A stretch of DNA of 64,000 bases from Schistosoma haematobium (taxonomy: Eukaryota > Platyhelminthes > Trematoda > Strigeidida > Schistosomatidae): NCBI RefSeq assembly GCF_000699445.3, contig NC_067196.1, forward strand, positions 84,744,364 through 84,808,363. The letters run 5' to 3'. The notes under the pieces were generated by a model that did no database searches, was not told the origin of the DNA, and was given only the letters and a program-made list of their open reading frames with translations. Of the stretch, positions 35,104 through 45,879 are shown piece by piece; the first letter of the stretch is position 1; the number at the start of each line of letters is the position of its first letter. The position numbers were made by a program, and so were the translations under genes.

Positions 35104-37399
35104 TCATTCACTATTGATTTTAGTGTGCTCTAACCTCCCGTTGATTTTCTCTTCCCTTATTTAAACTTATGTGTAAAAATAATTGTTTCTTTCTCTACTT
35201 TCCAGATACTCGTCGTTACTAACCAATAAAGATCTATCCGCTGTCCCCAAACTTATCTCATAAAAGCGATCAGTTTTATGTTATTTATGCATAAATATAT
35301 ATATTCACTGTTTGTTTTGCCATACCGTATTGCGTTTACATCATATTGTTTGTCGATTTTCTCAATGTTTGCCTCGTTGTTATTCATATTCAAGAGTATA
35401 AATATTATATTATTTGATACAATTATTCTAACAATAATATTGTAAACAATTACACACCATATAGTTTATTCAAATCGTTGTTGTACATACATGGATATAC
35501 ACATATTTATTCTTTACTATGCGACATATCTTTCGATACCTATATGTATACATTATAGAAATCCTGTCTTTGTTTTCCAACTTGGAATTACTTGTTTTTT
35601 TCTTTTCGTTTTTCAATGTTAACAATTGAATATTTAATTTGTACATTCCAGTTCAGTCTAAATCTTCATCCCTTTGTTCTAATTGTCTTTATACTTTTTC
35701 TTCAATGGTTTGTGAAAGATTTGCAATTTTTGATTGTTTTTTTTTCGTTGTTTCATTTAGTGAATATGATAGTATGAATAAAATTATTGTCACTGCCGTA
35801 TATTATTCTACACTAATCGTAATCATGTCGTTTTTCGGAAATTCACTGTACAAGTCATTAAAATGTGAATTTTGATCCTTTTTTTTCCTTATTTTCAATA
35901 ATAATTGATAAATAGTAACTAATACAAATTAATTCCTATTGTTAATTCATTCATGAATAGTATACAAGTCAACTGATGGATATAGCTCTCTCATGGAAAA
36001 GTATGAATAATAATCCCTTCTTAACATTCCCTAGAATACCTGTTGTACTCATTTCTTGATATCTTTCTATATTAGTCACATATAGGCTTTTAAAATGATG
36101 TTTTCATTTGATCATTGAATAGTTCTATCCATGTATGTTTATGTGTTTTGTTCCTCAACGAGTGTACTCTCTTCTTGTCATCTTACTATTTAGAACGTCA
36201 ACTTTCCAGTGTATAGTTAGTTGTCGAGTGTGTAAACGTTTGTCTTTGTATAGTAATAGTGTTATGCAATAATTCATTCAAGCAGTGTTTACTTCACTTG
36301 TATTTCGTCTGTCGTATACCTTCACATTTATTTATTGAAATGTTTTTCCTGTTACATTTATATTTTTCTTAAGTGAATTCTACTACTGGTGATTATACTG
36401 CTGATTTTTTTCTTTTAACGTTTGTTTTTGTTGTTTGTCCAATGCTCGTCGAGTATTTTCACACATGAATAATTGACTTTTTCACTCTACCTATTTATGT
36501 TCATGATCAACATCATCCTAGTTTATGTTAAATGATTCATGTTAATAATGATGATGATGGCATTTTTAATTTTGTTCTCTCTCGCGCTCTCTATTATTCT
36601 CATCATTATTACCGTTGGTAGTCATGAACAATGATGACAACAATGTAATAACAGTCTAATAATCGTACGCACATGTTATTTCTTCTGTGTTCTTGAATCT
36701 GTATTTTGTCAAATTTGTATGTTTTTTGCAGCGTTTTGTTCTATTTTCTTCATTGTTTTCGGTGGTTTATATTACCATGTGATGATTGTACATATTTGTT
36801 TTGTGTCTGGCAGTGAGTGATATAATTTATTCCATTGATTCATTTATACCTGCTTATTTACATACAAATGATTACTACTTACTAGTATCGAGTAGTATCT
36901 TCTCTTTTGATCAATAGTTTTTCATGCTTTACTATTATCTCTGAAAAAATTTTCTAACGCATACTTTTGTCACATATATCACTACTACTGATCTTGGAAG
37001 ATCTTATCGCTATCCTCCTTTTTTCGTTATTCTCCATCTCATGTTTAAAAAAGTCTAGAACAATTTCATAGTATTGAAAATTAAATCCTCCTCACTACTA
37101 CCTTTCAGACATGCAATCGAAACAATTTTATTTCCGTTTATCTTCACTTATTCTTATTATGTTTTGCTCGACAAAAAAATCTCATTCATTTATCTGCAGA
37201 ATATTGAATATTTAAAAATTTAACTTATCATTGTTATAATTAATCACTGTTATTCTTATTTGCCTGATATTTAACGAAAAGATATGTTTATCATATATAA
37301 TAATTAGTTCTAAAACACTGTATTCACACAGCAGTATACAGTTCGTAGAAAAAGAGTATTATATTTTATAATTTCTATCAAGAACTAATCTCAATTAGA

Positions 37400-37590
37400 T
37401 AACCATTGGGAAGCTGTTTCGACCTTGTGTGGGACTTATCAGCAATATATACACACGTTCTTGCTAGGGATCAAACCCAGTACCTCCAAATCATTGATTT
37501 GACAACCAATGATTCATAGCTTCAGCTTCAGTGTATTTGCGATGTTGTGCAACTAGTTTCACTGGTCGATGACCACTACTTTCGGGTTTT
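37400..37590 (-). repeat. Degenerate SINE remnant
   Basis: The reverse strand shows a B-box-like GGTACTGGGTTTGATCCC and GTCCCACACAAGGTCGAAACAG, the order expected of the tRNA-like head and the hammerhead tail. Heavily mutated. Confidence 0.4.
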
Positions 37591-37889
37591 TTCATAATTG
37601 TCTAAGTAAGATCTGATCGTAATGTATTATTGCTATTAGCTTTATTCAATATTACATTTTTGCTACCATATAGAATTCTCAACACAAAGTATTTTAACAA
37701 GTTTCCTCTTATTTCTTCATTTATCGTGACGATCAATATTGAGTGGTCGCCAGTTAACAGTGCAGTCAGTCGACATCTAAATAATGTACATTCTTTTCGC
37801 TGTATATTGCCAGCAACCACGATATCGCTTGGCATGCGAGAGAGCCCGGGATCGTTGCCCGGCACTTCCACATTGCAATAACTAGTTGC

Positions 37890-38205
37890 CACACTTTTAA
37901 GCCCCCAAATGCCCTGGTACGGCCGAGAGTGCAGAGTCCGCTCTCCCTCTCGAAATGCTCTCATATGGTCACACGTATATAGCCCCTGCCAGGGAAGCCC
38001 TCACTGCCTTCTCTTGGCGGGGATGTTGTTTACGAAATTGAAAGGATGAAAAGCGAACGTCCGGTGGTTTAACCAGGTTGGTGGACTTGGGGAGTCAACC
38101 TATGGGAGTTGGGAAACCCTGATTCCAAACCAATGGTGCAAGTTGGCTCCAGTATCCTGAAGGAACAAATGGCGTATGAACTAATCATTGGTCACCGGAC
38201 AGTAT
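37890..38205 (+). repeat. GC-rich dispersed repeat R3
   Basis: Begins CCCAAATGCCCTGGTACGGC like the 11045 copy and ends at CATTGGTCACCGG, the same internal point. It has an extra stretch near 38080-38130 that is deleted from the 11045 copy. Confidence 0.65.
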
Positions 38206-38574
38206 ATAGTTAACTAACTAGAATTGATTTCGGACTTATCATTCAAAATCACCAATCAAATATTATCATCATTTGGCAGAGCACAACGAAGAATTTTATA
38301 CAACCAACATTAGTAGTAAATCGCTTCAACAATTAATATCATGTCTTGGTTACAACGTTCCTGTGTTTATTCTATTTACTGATATTTAATTAGTATAACA
38401 TGCTTGATTATTTAGTTGCTTGATTCGATGAACATCTTCAATCGACAGTCTATAGCAAATTAAAACCCTACTTTTTATCTCGGGACCACTGATCCTATTA
38501 TTCTATCATATTTCAATGTTATCTTTGACTAAATGTTAGCAATAAATGCATACCTCTTTTTCAAATTTACATAG

Positions 38575-38735
38575 TCATTTGGTATTGTTTGGCTTGTATC
38601 TTCCCATTGACGTTTAAGACTGCAATTGATCAGTCTATTGTTGGCATATGCGCATACTGTGCGTATGCCTTGATGTTGCCTTAATTCACAAGCTTTTTGT
38701 AAGCAATGATGGATAGTGGCTAGCAGCGGAAATCG
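38575..38735 (-). repeat. Sm-alpha-type SINE 3' half, antisense
   Basis: The reverse strand runs from GCTAGCCACTATCCATCATT through TTGTGAATTAAGGCAACATC to AAGATACAAGCCAAACAATA, the 3' half of the element. It is the mirror image of the copy that follows, so the two form an inverted repeat of about 100 bp per arm. Confidence 0.65.
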
Positions 38736-39035
38736 AGGCATACGCACAGCATGCACATATGCTAATAACAGACTGATTAATTGCAGTCTTAAATCTCAAT
38801 AAAAAGATACAAGCCAAACAATACCAAGTGAATTGAAATTCACCCCATTGCACAAGCAAGTGGCTATCAGGACTCAGTAGCTGAGTGGATAACGCGATGG
38901 CGTTTGAAGCGAATGGTGCTGGATTCGAGTCCCAGAGTGAACATCAACAGGTACATCCAACTGACGACTCTTAAATAGGAAGAAACGCACGTCCTGGATT
39001 CCACTGCTAGCCATCATTGCTTACAAAAAGCTTCT
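38736..39035 (+). repeat. Sm-alpha-type SINE: 3' half followed by tRNA-like head and hammerhead
   Basis: Order seen: an element 3' half (38736-38830), GTGAATTGAAATTCACC, then a new unit starting CAGGACTCAGTAGCTGAGTG. The A box is near 38876-38895, the B box is GGATTCGAGTCCC near 38920, and the ribozyme region is about 38955-39005. Core strands CTGACGA and GAAA and the cleavage triplet GTC are present. Stem II is weak (CTCT against GGAA) and stem I has a closing mismatch, so self-cleavage is probably poor. The head-to-tail order is the junction expected of a tandem dimer. Confidence 0.75.
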
Positions 39036-39539
39036 TTCATAGTATTGTAAATTAAGTTATCGACTCAATATCGTCTCAATATGTACACATACACTCTGAT
39101 AAACAGACAAATATTTCATCTTAAGTTATGTATAACAATTAGACTTGTTGTTTATCTATCAGGATTTCATCAATTATTAACCCTTCAAAACTAAGAAGAT
39201 ACACACTTCTTTGTTTTTTGACTAGAATAATCAACAACTTAATTGTATCTAAACCAGAATAATCTCAGCAGTTCATATTCATTCATATATTCTCATTCTA
39301 ATTCAATTTACTGTCATCTAATTTTCATTGTAATTCACATTAACAAAAATTATAGAATATTCTCAAACATCATTTTACTCAATAATAATTTATTTATATA
39401 AGATTATATAATATAATTAGTATTATTATACTTTAGTTTAATGTATAAAGCATCAACTAAATACTTTTAAACTAAAAATAACTGGGTCACTTTAGTTGTT
39501 ACATCACTACTCATTTATCTAACACAATACTATATATAT

Positions 39540-39690
39540 ATATATATATTACATAATTTTTACATTAATTGAAATGAAAAACAAAAGAGAGATCGTGGAT
39601 ACGCACTACTGAGGAATCCCAAACTAGGACGAAACAGCCATCCAGTGCTTACAGGTTTTCTATGGTTATCTAGTTTCAATTAAATCATAA
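39540..39690 (+). repeat. Hammerhead-SINE tail
   Basis: GGATACGCACTACTGAGGAA, then TCCCAAACTAGGACGAAACA and GCCATCCAGTGC. CTGAGGA and GAAA are intact and the cleavage triplet would be ATC. Stem I closes with an A/C mismatch. An AT run precedes it at 39530-39549. Confidence 0.65.
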
Positions 39691-39993
39691 TCCCAACTAA
39701 TAAATTTATTATAATATCCACAGAAAAACCCCTTCTGAGAAGTATATACGAGTTGATTCAAATAATGATGATTGAATGAGAAGAGCGAAAGAAAAAAATT
39801 GGTTCATCAATAAATCTTTTTTCTGCACTTGGTGATTCGATTTTCTAATATCAAGGTAAATTTCTATTTTAGAAAACAAAAACCGGCAACTATATTTTTC
39901 AGCATATAGTAACATGATTTTGATATTTAGAAAAAAAAATTAGAATGAATGTGATTGTGAGATGGTGGAGAAGATTTGTAGCTCAGGTGGATG

Positions 39994-40551
39994 ATTTTGG
40001 TGGAGTTTTGTTCTCTGAGCTGGATGGTTTGGTCGTGGAGCTTTCATCGTTCTCCTGAACGACATCATCAGCACAAACTTCAGATAGAAGTGAAGTGTTT
40101 GAATTTCTCCATATGTGTCTCAAAGCTTGTTCTGTGCACCTCGACGTTGATTGGTTCATATTGACCTTGGAAAAATGTGGAAATCTTAGACAGAGGAAAC
40201 TCCAAAAACACCAGAGAATTTTTAGAAGCCTGGCACTCAGGTCAATCAGCAATCAACAAGCATATTGAAATCAATCCAATTTATCAACCAATGAGAAAAA
40301 TCATGCACAAACATAAGAACAAAAATCAAAACAATGGGAGACACAACCAAAACAAAGAAGTAAACAACGACAAATTTAAGGTCAATAAGAACCAATCAAC
40401 GCCGAGGTGCACAGAACAAGCTTTGAGACACATATGGAGAAATTCAAACACTTCACTTCTATCTGAAGTTTGTGCTGATGATGTCGTTCAGAAGAACGAT
40501 GAAAGCTCCACGACCAAACCATCCAGCTCAGAGAACAAAACTCCACCAAAA
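39994..40551 (+). mobile_element. Penelope-like element end with long inverted repeats
   Basis: Arms 39994-40166 and 40378-40551 are near-perfect reverse complements. The centre encodes ILDRGNSKNTREFLEAW then SAINKHIEINPIY, the pattern of the C-terminus after the GIY-YIG nuclease in Penelope-like retroelements. On the plus strand the frame runs on through the right arm (TPRCTEQALRHIWRNSNTS, ADDVVQKNDESSTTKP). The arms also carry CTGATGA (40475-40481), a hairpin and GAAA (40501-40504), a hammerhead-like core. Penelope-like elements are known to carry hammerhead motifs in their terminal repeats. No reverse transcriptase here: a fragment. Confidence 0.6.
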
Positions 40552-40604
40552 TGAATGTGATTGGTTAAGATTTTTCCTCTATTTAATATAAAGTAGACAG
40601 GATC

Positions 40605-40680
<76 letters not shown>

Positions 40681-40681
40681 T
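40605..40681. repeat. (TTA)n microsatellite
   Basis: About 25 uninterrupted trinucleotide units just downstream of the Penelope-like end. Confidence 0.95.
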
Positions 40682-41159
40682 GAAGGCATATGATTTTACT
40701 TGTATAAGTGACAAATATGGATACATTTTTTAATTATCTACTAAAGATTTCTATTCTATTCTAAATCTAATAAAGAAAAGGTGATGATAAGTAAATGATC
40801 TATGAATTGGTCATATGAATTTCAACTGACTCAAAGTAGATCAATGTTATATTACTTTTAATGATAATAGTAAGATATTATGAGTTCACGTTATAACTTT
40901 GATTAACTATATATATATCACTTTATAAATAACTTATGGTTATATTGAATACTTTTATATGGTAAACATGAATATTGTGGTCTTATGTCGATTGCAGATA
41001 ACTAATAACGATCATTGAATGTTTAATTTTGCTTATATTCTATCAATTGATCACTTTAATATAACATAAAAGTAAAAATTCAAATATAAGTTATTCTTTA
41101 GATATGTATATTTTATCAGAAGGGATTTTGTGGAGATTTAAGAAAGTTCACTGATTGAA

Positions 41160-41340
41160 ATCATGAGTTAAGCTCCTGGTGCGAGACTGATAGGTCCTGG
41201 GTTCGAATCTCGTGGGGTGCGGGATCGTGGATGCGCACTGCTGAGGAGTCCCATACTAGGACAAAGCGACCGTCCAGTGCTTTCAGGTTTTCCATGGTGG
41301 TTTAGCTTCAATTGACTCATGATTTCAGTCATTGAAATGT
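41160..41340 (+). repeat. Hammerhead-SINE with tRNA-like B box
   Basis: B-box-like GGGTTCGAATCTC precedes the ribozyme region 41235-41280 (GCACTGCTGAGGAGTCCC, then GACAAAGCGACCGTCCAGTGC). Stem I GCACTG/CAGTGC is intact, but GAAA is changed to CAAA, so this copy should not cleave. The tail ends GCTTCAATTGACTCATGATT. Confidence 0.75.
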
Positions 41341-41349
41341 ATATTTTGG

Positions 41350-41540
41350 ACAATTACATGAGCAAGTAAACTCAGTGAGGGGATATGGAAAAGGAATAGA
41401 TGCAGACAAGAAGCAGATATGAGGGAAAATAATCGGTAAGATAAAATGAGTGCACAAACATGTACAGACTAATCCCACATAAAAAAATGTACAGTTAACA
41501 GTGGATAGTTAACAAGGTCAAATATGTGAGTCATACAATG
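41350..41540. repeat. Relative of the 311-bp insertion at 48498
   Basis: Shares short blocks with 48498-48808 (ACAGACATGT-like, GTTAACAAGGTCAAATATG against ATTGACAAGGTCAAAATATG) in the same order. Too diverged to define ends. Confidence 0.35.
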
Positions 41541-41809
41541 ATTACATTAACTAGAAGAATTAATGTAGGGGTTATAAGATGTCTGTGAAGGTCATTACTG
41601 TAGATTTGATTCTTTGATATAATCTTAGATGCAATCTGTCAGTGGTTTATCTTTGTGATTTATTCGGTCGATATTTGGGATGAGTCGAGTAAAAAAATGT
41701 TAGTCCTGTAGTGAACAGAACACGAGTGCGGACAATCGAATCATATTTAGCACAAAATTACAGAGTTGGTAAAATAGAAAAACCATACTATAATACTTAA
41801 TTTGCAAAA

Positions 41810-42000
41810 CATTCAATAACTGTCTCGAACTTCGTTGTCCTTGCATTTTCATACCAATTGTTTTCTACTCCCGCTCTTCCTTTCTTGATCTTCCCCATCT
41901 TCTGCTGCCATACAATACATTCCTGACTAGCGTCATATACTACTTATATCAATATAAGCAGCGCGCACCACAGTTTGACTTCGGCTTCAGTGGTTTAGTT
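41810..42000. repeat. Dispersed repeat R4, copy 2
   Basis: Partner of 27040-27310, sharing TTCGTTGTCCTTGCATTTTC, CTTCTGCTGCCA and ATCAATATAAGCAGCGCGCA. Confidence 0.55.
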
Positions 42001-42228
42001 AACGAGTTGTGTCGTTATAATAATCTATATCAATTTCAGTATAAGTAAAGAATGAGAATCATATACACTTTATCACCTATAAAAGAGATATGAAATAGCT
42101 TATTCGGATCAATAGTAGTTTATGTAACCTATCAATAGATTGGCGTTCTTTAAGCTATCAGTTCGATTTCAGCTATAGTTTTATGCTCATTTTGAATGAA
42201 TTCCGTTAACTACTTAGGAAATGAATTA

Positions 42229-42309
42229 TTTACTTACTTACGCCTGTTACTCCACGCGAAGGAGCACAGGCCGCTTACCAGCATACTCCATCCAACCCTG
42301 TCTTGGGCA
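42229..42309 (-). mobile_element. LINE-A 3' terminus, antisense
   Basis: TTACTTACTTACGCCTGTTA then GGAGCACAGGCCGCTTACCA is the reverse of the LINE-A 3' end. Only about 80 bp long, a severe 5' truncation. Confidence 0.75.
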
Positions 42310-42529
42310 CTTGGGAAATGAAGCTATGACGAATTAAGCGTATAATATGTGACTTACTTTTCATAGTATGCTTCTTCATTAATAGATAATCAAGTATCAT
42401 TCTACTCGAGATCAGTAGGATAAATAACAAACTAACCTAGAAACTAATATTTAACAAGCATATTTGCAATCCACTTAAATGCCATCCAACAATGTTAACA
42501 TCTAAATTCAATAAGTCCGAAATATTGAG

Positions 42530-42725
42530 TGACCATCCTTCATTATGTTTGGAGAGTGACTGCCTCATAGCCAACACGATTAAACCGAAAATCCTGCGTA
42601 CGATCCTCGTGTGTGAGTTCGAAGGTGCTTACTTCTGTGGAATCCTATACGAAACGGCCATCTAATGACTCCAGATTTTCACTGATAGTCTAATCTAGAT
42701 CAGTTCATAATTCCAATGAAATCCG
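42530..42725 (+). repeat. Degenerate hammerhead-SINE
   Basis: Head CGTGTGTGAGTTCGAAGGTG, tail TCCTATACGAAACGGCCATC and CCAGATTTTCACTGATAGTC. The core is shortened and inactive. Confidence 0.55.
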
Positions 42726-44049
42726 ACAATCTCACACTGAAAATTGTTCTTGTTATTTAAGTGTTTTGTCAGGTTTTTTCAATTCATAACAGTTTGTGTA
42801 AAACTATACTTTCGAACTGGGATGTTGTAATATCCATTTTATTTATTTATATCACCTTTACTGACTAGCCTAAATGTTTGACACTACGAATATATTGGGG
42901 AATACAGATGTATTATGAGAACTCTGATGATACTGATTTATTTGATTTTGCCACCATTCCTATCCTCAACTAACGTTAGTTTCCTATCGCGCACAACAGT
43001 CTCATAATGAAATTGTAATCAACTTAATTAACAATGAATATTCCTCGGGAATATATACACAAAAGTTCATCACAAATTTGATTCATCGTTATACATACAT
43101 TCTAAAGAAAAAAACTTGAGTACCCTGTGGAGGCTAATGTCCTCTATATCTGACTCCAATAAATAATATCCCGTAAACTGAGTATTTAAGGTAGGCTTAA
43201 TCTCCTAGTAGAATTGCGGATTTACTCGAGATTATTGAGAAGCCTGAACACCAGTTATAGAGATAATTTATTGTTAATGATTAATAAAAATCCACAAGCG
43301 TACAGCGAGCAAGCACACGATGAAAACAAAGTGTGTGTGTTAGAAATCCATATATATTTTTGAGAGTTAATCGGGTGTGGATAAATTATCGATTATCTGC
43401 ACATTGCAACCAATAGGAGGATAGCTTAAGGGTTAATGTACAGACATGCATTCGATCATACACACCGAAATTAACATAGTGAATTAAGAGTCTGAGTTAC
43501 AATGAGTAGACAAATGATACAGTGGCCAAATGGGCTTGCCACAACCCTTATTCGAATCTCACAGGAACATCAGTTCTATCAAGGTAACAGATACGCATTG
43601 TCGATGAGTGGCAACTATCACGAAACTTATATCTTTGTAAATACCTTTCAACCGCTTAACACTCTCAAACAGCTCAAACTCATACCATCTAATATCGCCA
43701 ACGGAAACATGATCACTAGGATACAACAATATTAGGTTAACTCTATTAACTGAACTCGAAAAAATTAAAACTTTTTGTAATGTGTGATTTTTGTCTACAC
43801 ATAACTGGAAAATGTTCAACTCCCTTTGAACATTGACGACCTGCTTGAACATCTGGACTACCTGTTCCTGAAATCCACATATCTCAACAAGTTAGTTGTC
43901 TTTGTTTTAACACATCATTATGTCTATTATTCGCATAACCTATTTAGGCGTGTTTATGAAACGTTTACGATCTTTCGCCGTACAATTTACAAAAAAAAGT
44001 AAAATCAGAGACATTGTGATGAATGTCATTATTCATTGAAAAGAATATA
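42726..44049. other. AT-rich DNA, one possible SINE scrap
   Basis: No gene seen. Around 43550-43640 TCGAATCTCACAGG and GATACGCATTGTCGATGAGT...CACGAAAC follow the order of a decayed hammerhead-SINE. The overlapping open frames at 43502-43852 on both strands fall on this scrap. Confidence 0.5.
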
Positions 44050-44452
44050 CATTATTGAAATGTTGATTCTTGAACTACTAAAATGGACGTTGAAATTCGA
44101 TTTGAAAATCTTTATGCTCAAACCGCAGAATTAGTAACTTTATCAAAAGATAATATAGAAAGATTTAAATCAACATTAGTGGACTATTGTTTTAGATACT
44201 TAAATCATGGACATAATTTGAAATGGATTTTGACGAAGAAAAAAAAACTTAAGAAAGCTTTAAGAAAACTTAAAACTAATGACAATTTATTCATCACGAA
44301 ACCAGACAAAGGATATAGGGTAGTACTCAATGTTTATCGTCAGAATCGATCAAGAAAAAGGGAACGGAAACTTGTTGAAATACTTTGTGCTGAGAATTCT
44401 ATATTGTACCAAAAATACAATGTTGAATGCAGCCAATAATAATAATAATAAC
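44050..44452 (+). mobile_element. Chimera: Penelope-like RT N-terminus joined to a LINE 3' tail
   Basis: The frame from 44083 reads TAELVTLSKDNIERFKSTL, then LKKALRKLKTNDNLFITKPD and KGYRVVL. The 'ITKPDKGxGVV' motif opens the reverse transcriptase of Penelope-like elements. Coding similarity stops there. From about 44369 (CTTGTTGAAATACTTTGTGC to CAGCCAATAATAATAATAAT) it matches the 3' end of the CR1-like fragment at 52600-52690. Truncated and not functional. Confidence 0.55.
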
Positions 44453-44555
44453 GTAATTCCATTTAAATCTTAATCGTTTGTTCAATGTAATAAATTAACT
44501 GATTTTAGTGAAAAGAACTTTAATATCAGACGGGTTTTGTGGATGTTATAGTAAT

Positions 44556-44790
44556 TTCAATGGTTTAGATCATGAGTCAGTTGAAGCTAGACCACCATGG
44601 AAAACCTGGAAGCACTGGACGGCCGTTTCGTCCTATTGTGGAACTCCTCAGCAGTGCGCATCCACGGCCTCGCCCCCTACGGGATTCGAACCTAGGACCT
44701 TATGGTTTCACGCGCGAGCACTTAACCACTAGACCACTGAGCCGGCATCCAACGGTGTTAATGTCTGACTTCAACTAATCCACGAAACTG
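44556..44790 (-). repeat. Hammerhead-SINE, near-complete minus-strand copy
   Basis: Read on the minus strand: head with GAAGTCAGACATTAACACCG, an A-box-like region, B box GGTTCGAATCCCG, then a ribozyme region (44612-44657) and the tail GGTTTTCCATGGTGGTCTAG. Head-to-tail length is about 230 bp, a size expected of a pol III-transcribed SINE. This is one of the two best-preserved ribozymes in the window (see its own entry). Confidence 0.78.
44612..44657 (-). ncRNA. Hammerhead ribozyme-like core, best preserved
   Basis: Minus strand, in order: stem I GCACTG, core CTGAGGA, stem II GTTC/GGAC with a short A-rich loop, GAAA, a minimal stem III CGG/CCG, triplet GTC, stem I CAGTGC. Stem I is fully complementary; stem II has one G-U pair. 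This is the layout of the known Sm-alpha hammerhead (type I, very short stem III). Activity in RNA is inferred, not shown. Confidence 0.65.
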
Positions 44791-45149
44791 AAAGATACAG
44801 ACAAACGAATATGACTGATTTATTATAGTCAACATTTTCTTTGCCTTATTTTCATTGAACAAACCAGTTAATAAAAAATAGACTAATTATTAACAGAATT
44901 CAAACTAAACAAATGATATAGAAACAATCTATATTTGACGGAAGAAATGATAGTAACTAAGCTTATTCTAAATAAAAAGGAAATTTGTATTAATTAGACG
45001 TTATTAGTGAGTATGGAAATTGAAACATTTTTCAATTGTTTAGAGACTATAATTTTGAAATAGTTGTTGAATAAGAAGAAATTGAATGGAAATATTAAAG
45101 TTTACATTATAGATTGATCTTAGTTAAAATTCATTGAAAATCAATAAAC

Positions 45150-45365
45150 AACCAATAGTTCTTTTTGAAGGAGTTTTGTTCTCTGAGATGGATGGTTTGG
45201 TCATGGAGCTTTCATCGTTCTTCTGAACGACGTCATCAGCGCAAACTTCAGATAGAAGTGAAGTGTTCGAATTTCTCCATATGCGTTTCACAGCTTGTTC
45301 AAAAAACAAAACTCCATAAAATCATCCATCTGAGCTACAAATCTTCTCCACCGACAGTTCTTTTT
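45150..45365 (-). mobile_element. Penelope-like terminal repeat
   Basis: Minus-strand frame AVKRIWRNSNTSLLSEVCAD then DVVQKNDESSMTKP is the same peptide as the arms of 39994-40551. The flanks GTTTTGTTCTCTGAGATGG and AAAACTCCATAAAATCATCC give a foldback. The plus-strand text TTTCATCGTTCTTCTGAACG...TCATCAGC is the reverse of the CTGATGA-hairpin-GAAA motif, with GCTGATGA intact. Confidence 0.6.
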
Positions 45366-45879
45366 TTTCTTACTCAATAGTGCACCATTTGATATTATAA
45401 TAGGGATTCAGCACAAAGTTATCAGATCGCATGATTAGTACTCAACTTTCAGATCATTGAGCTGACATCTGTTTGATTCGTATTTTTAATTTTTATTGAT
45501 ATTTAACGTTGTGGAACCATCTTCCAATTTTACTTGGTAGGTAACTCAATATGGCCAAACCTAACTGGTCATTGCTTCTTACTAGAATTAATGAAACTAC
45601 TTTAATATATTGTTCTCTAGTGAGAATATGATTATTGTTAATAAACGAGTTTTATGAAGATTGTTGAATTTCGCAGTTTACATCACGCTCCAAGTACAAA
45701 CATACTTACTAATGTTAGGATAATAATAACTTAGTCGCTTTTGACAGTATGATCAGAGTTCGGGTACTGAATAAACATCAGTAATTCTTGTTAATTTATA
45801 TACTATGCTTAGAGATGAAAGCAAAAAAGTAACTATCATAAGATCATCACTGAAAACAAACTAGGAGCTAAATAAAACC

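Larger units (their letters stand above)
30679..37399. other. 3' UTR and intergenic AT-rich DNA
   Basis: No convincing gene. The first part should include the kinase 3' UTR; candidate poly(A) signals are ATTAAA near 31045 and AATAAA at 32736-32741, neither verified. A minus-strand Sm-alpha remnant is at 33095-33250, LINE 3' UTR scraps at 34290-34490, a GT microsatellite at 35076-35103. At 35206 a pyrimidine tract ending TTTCCAG precedes an in-phase short frame and AATAAA, a possible alternative terminal exon at best. Confidence 0.6.
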
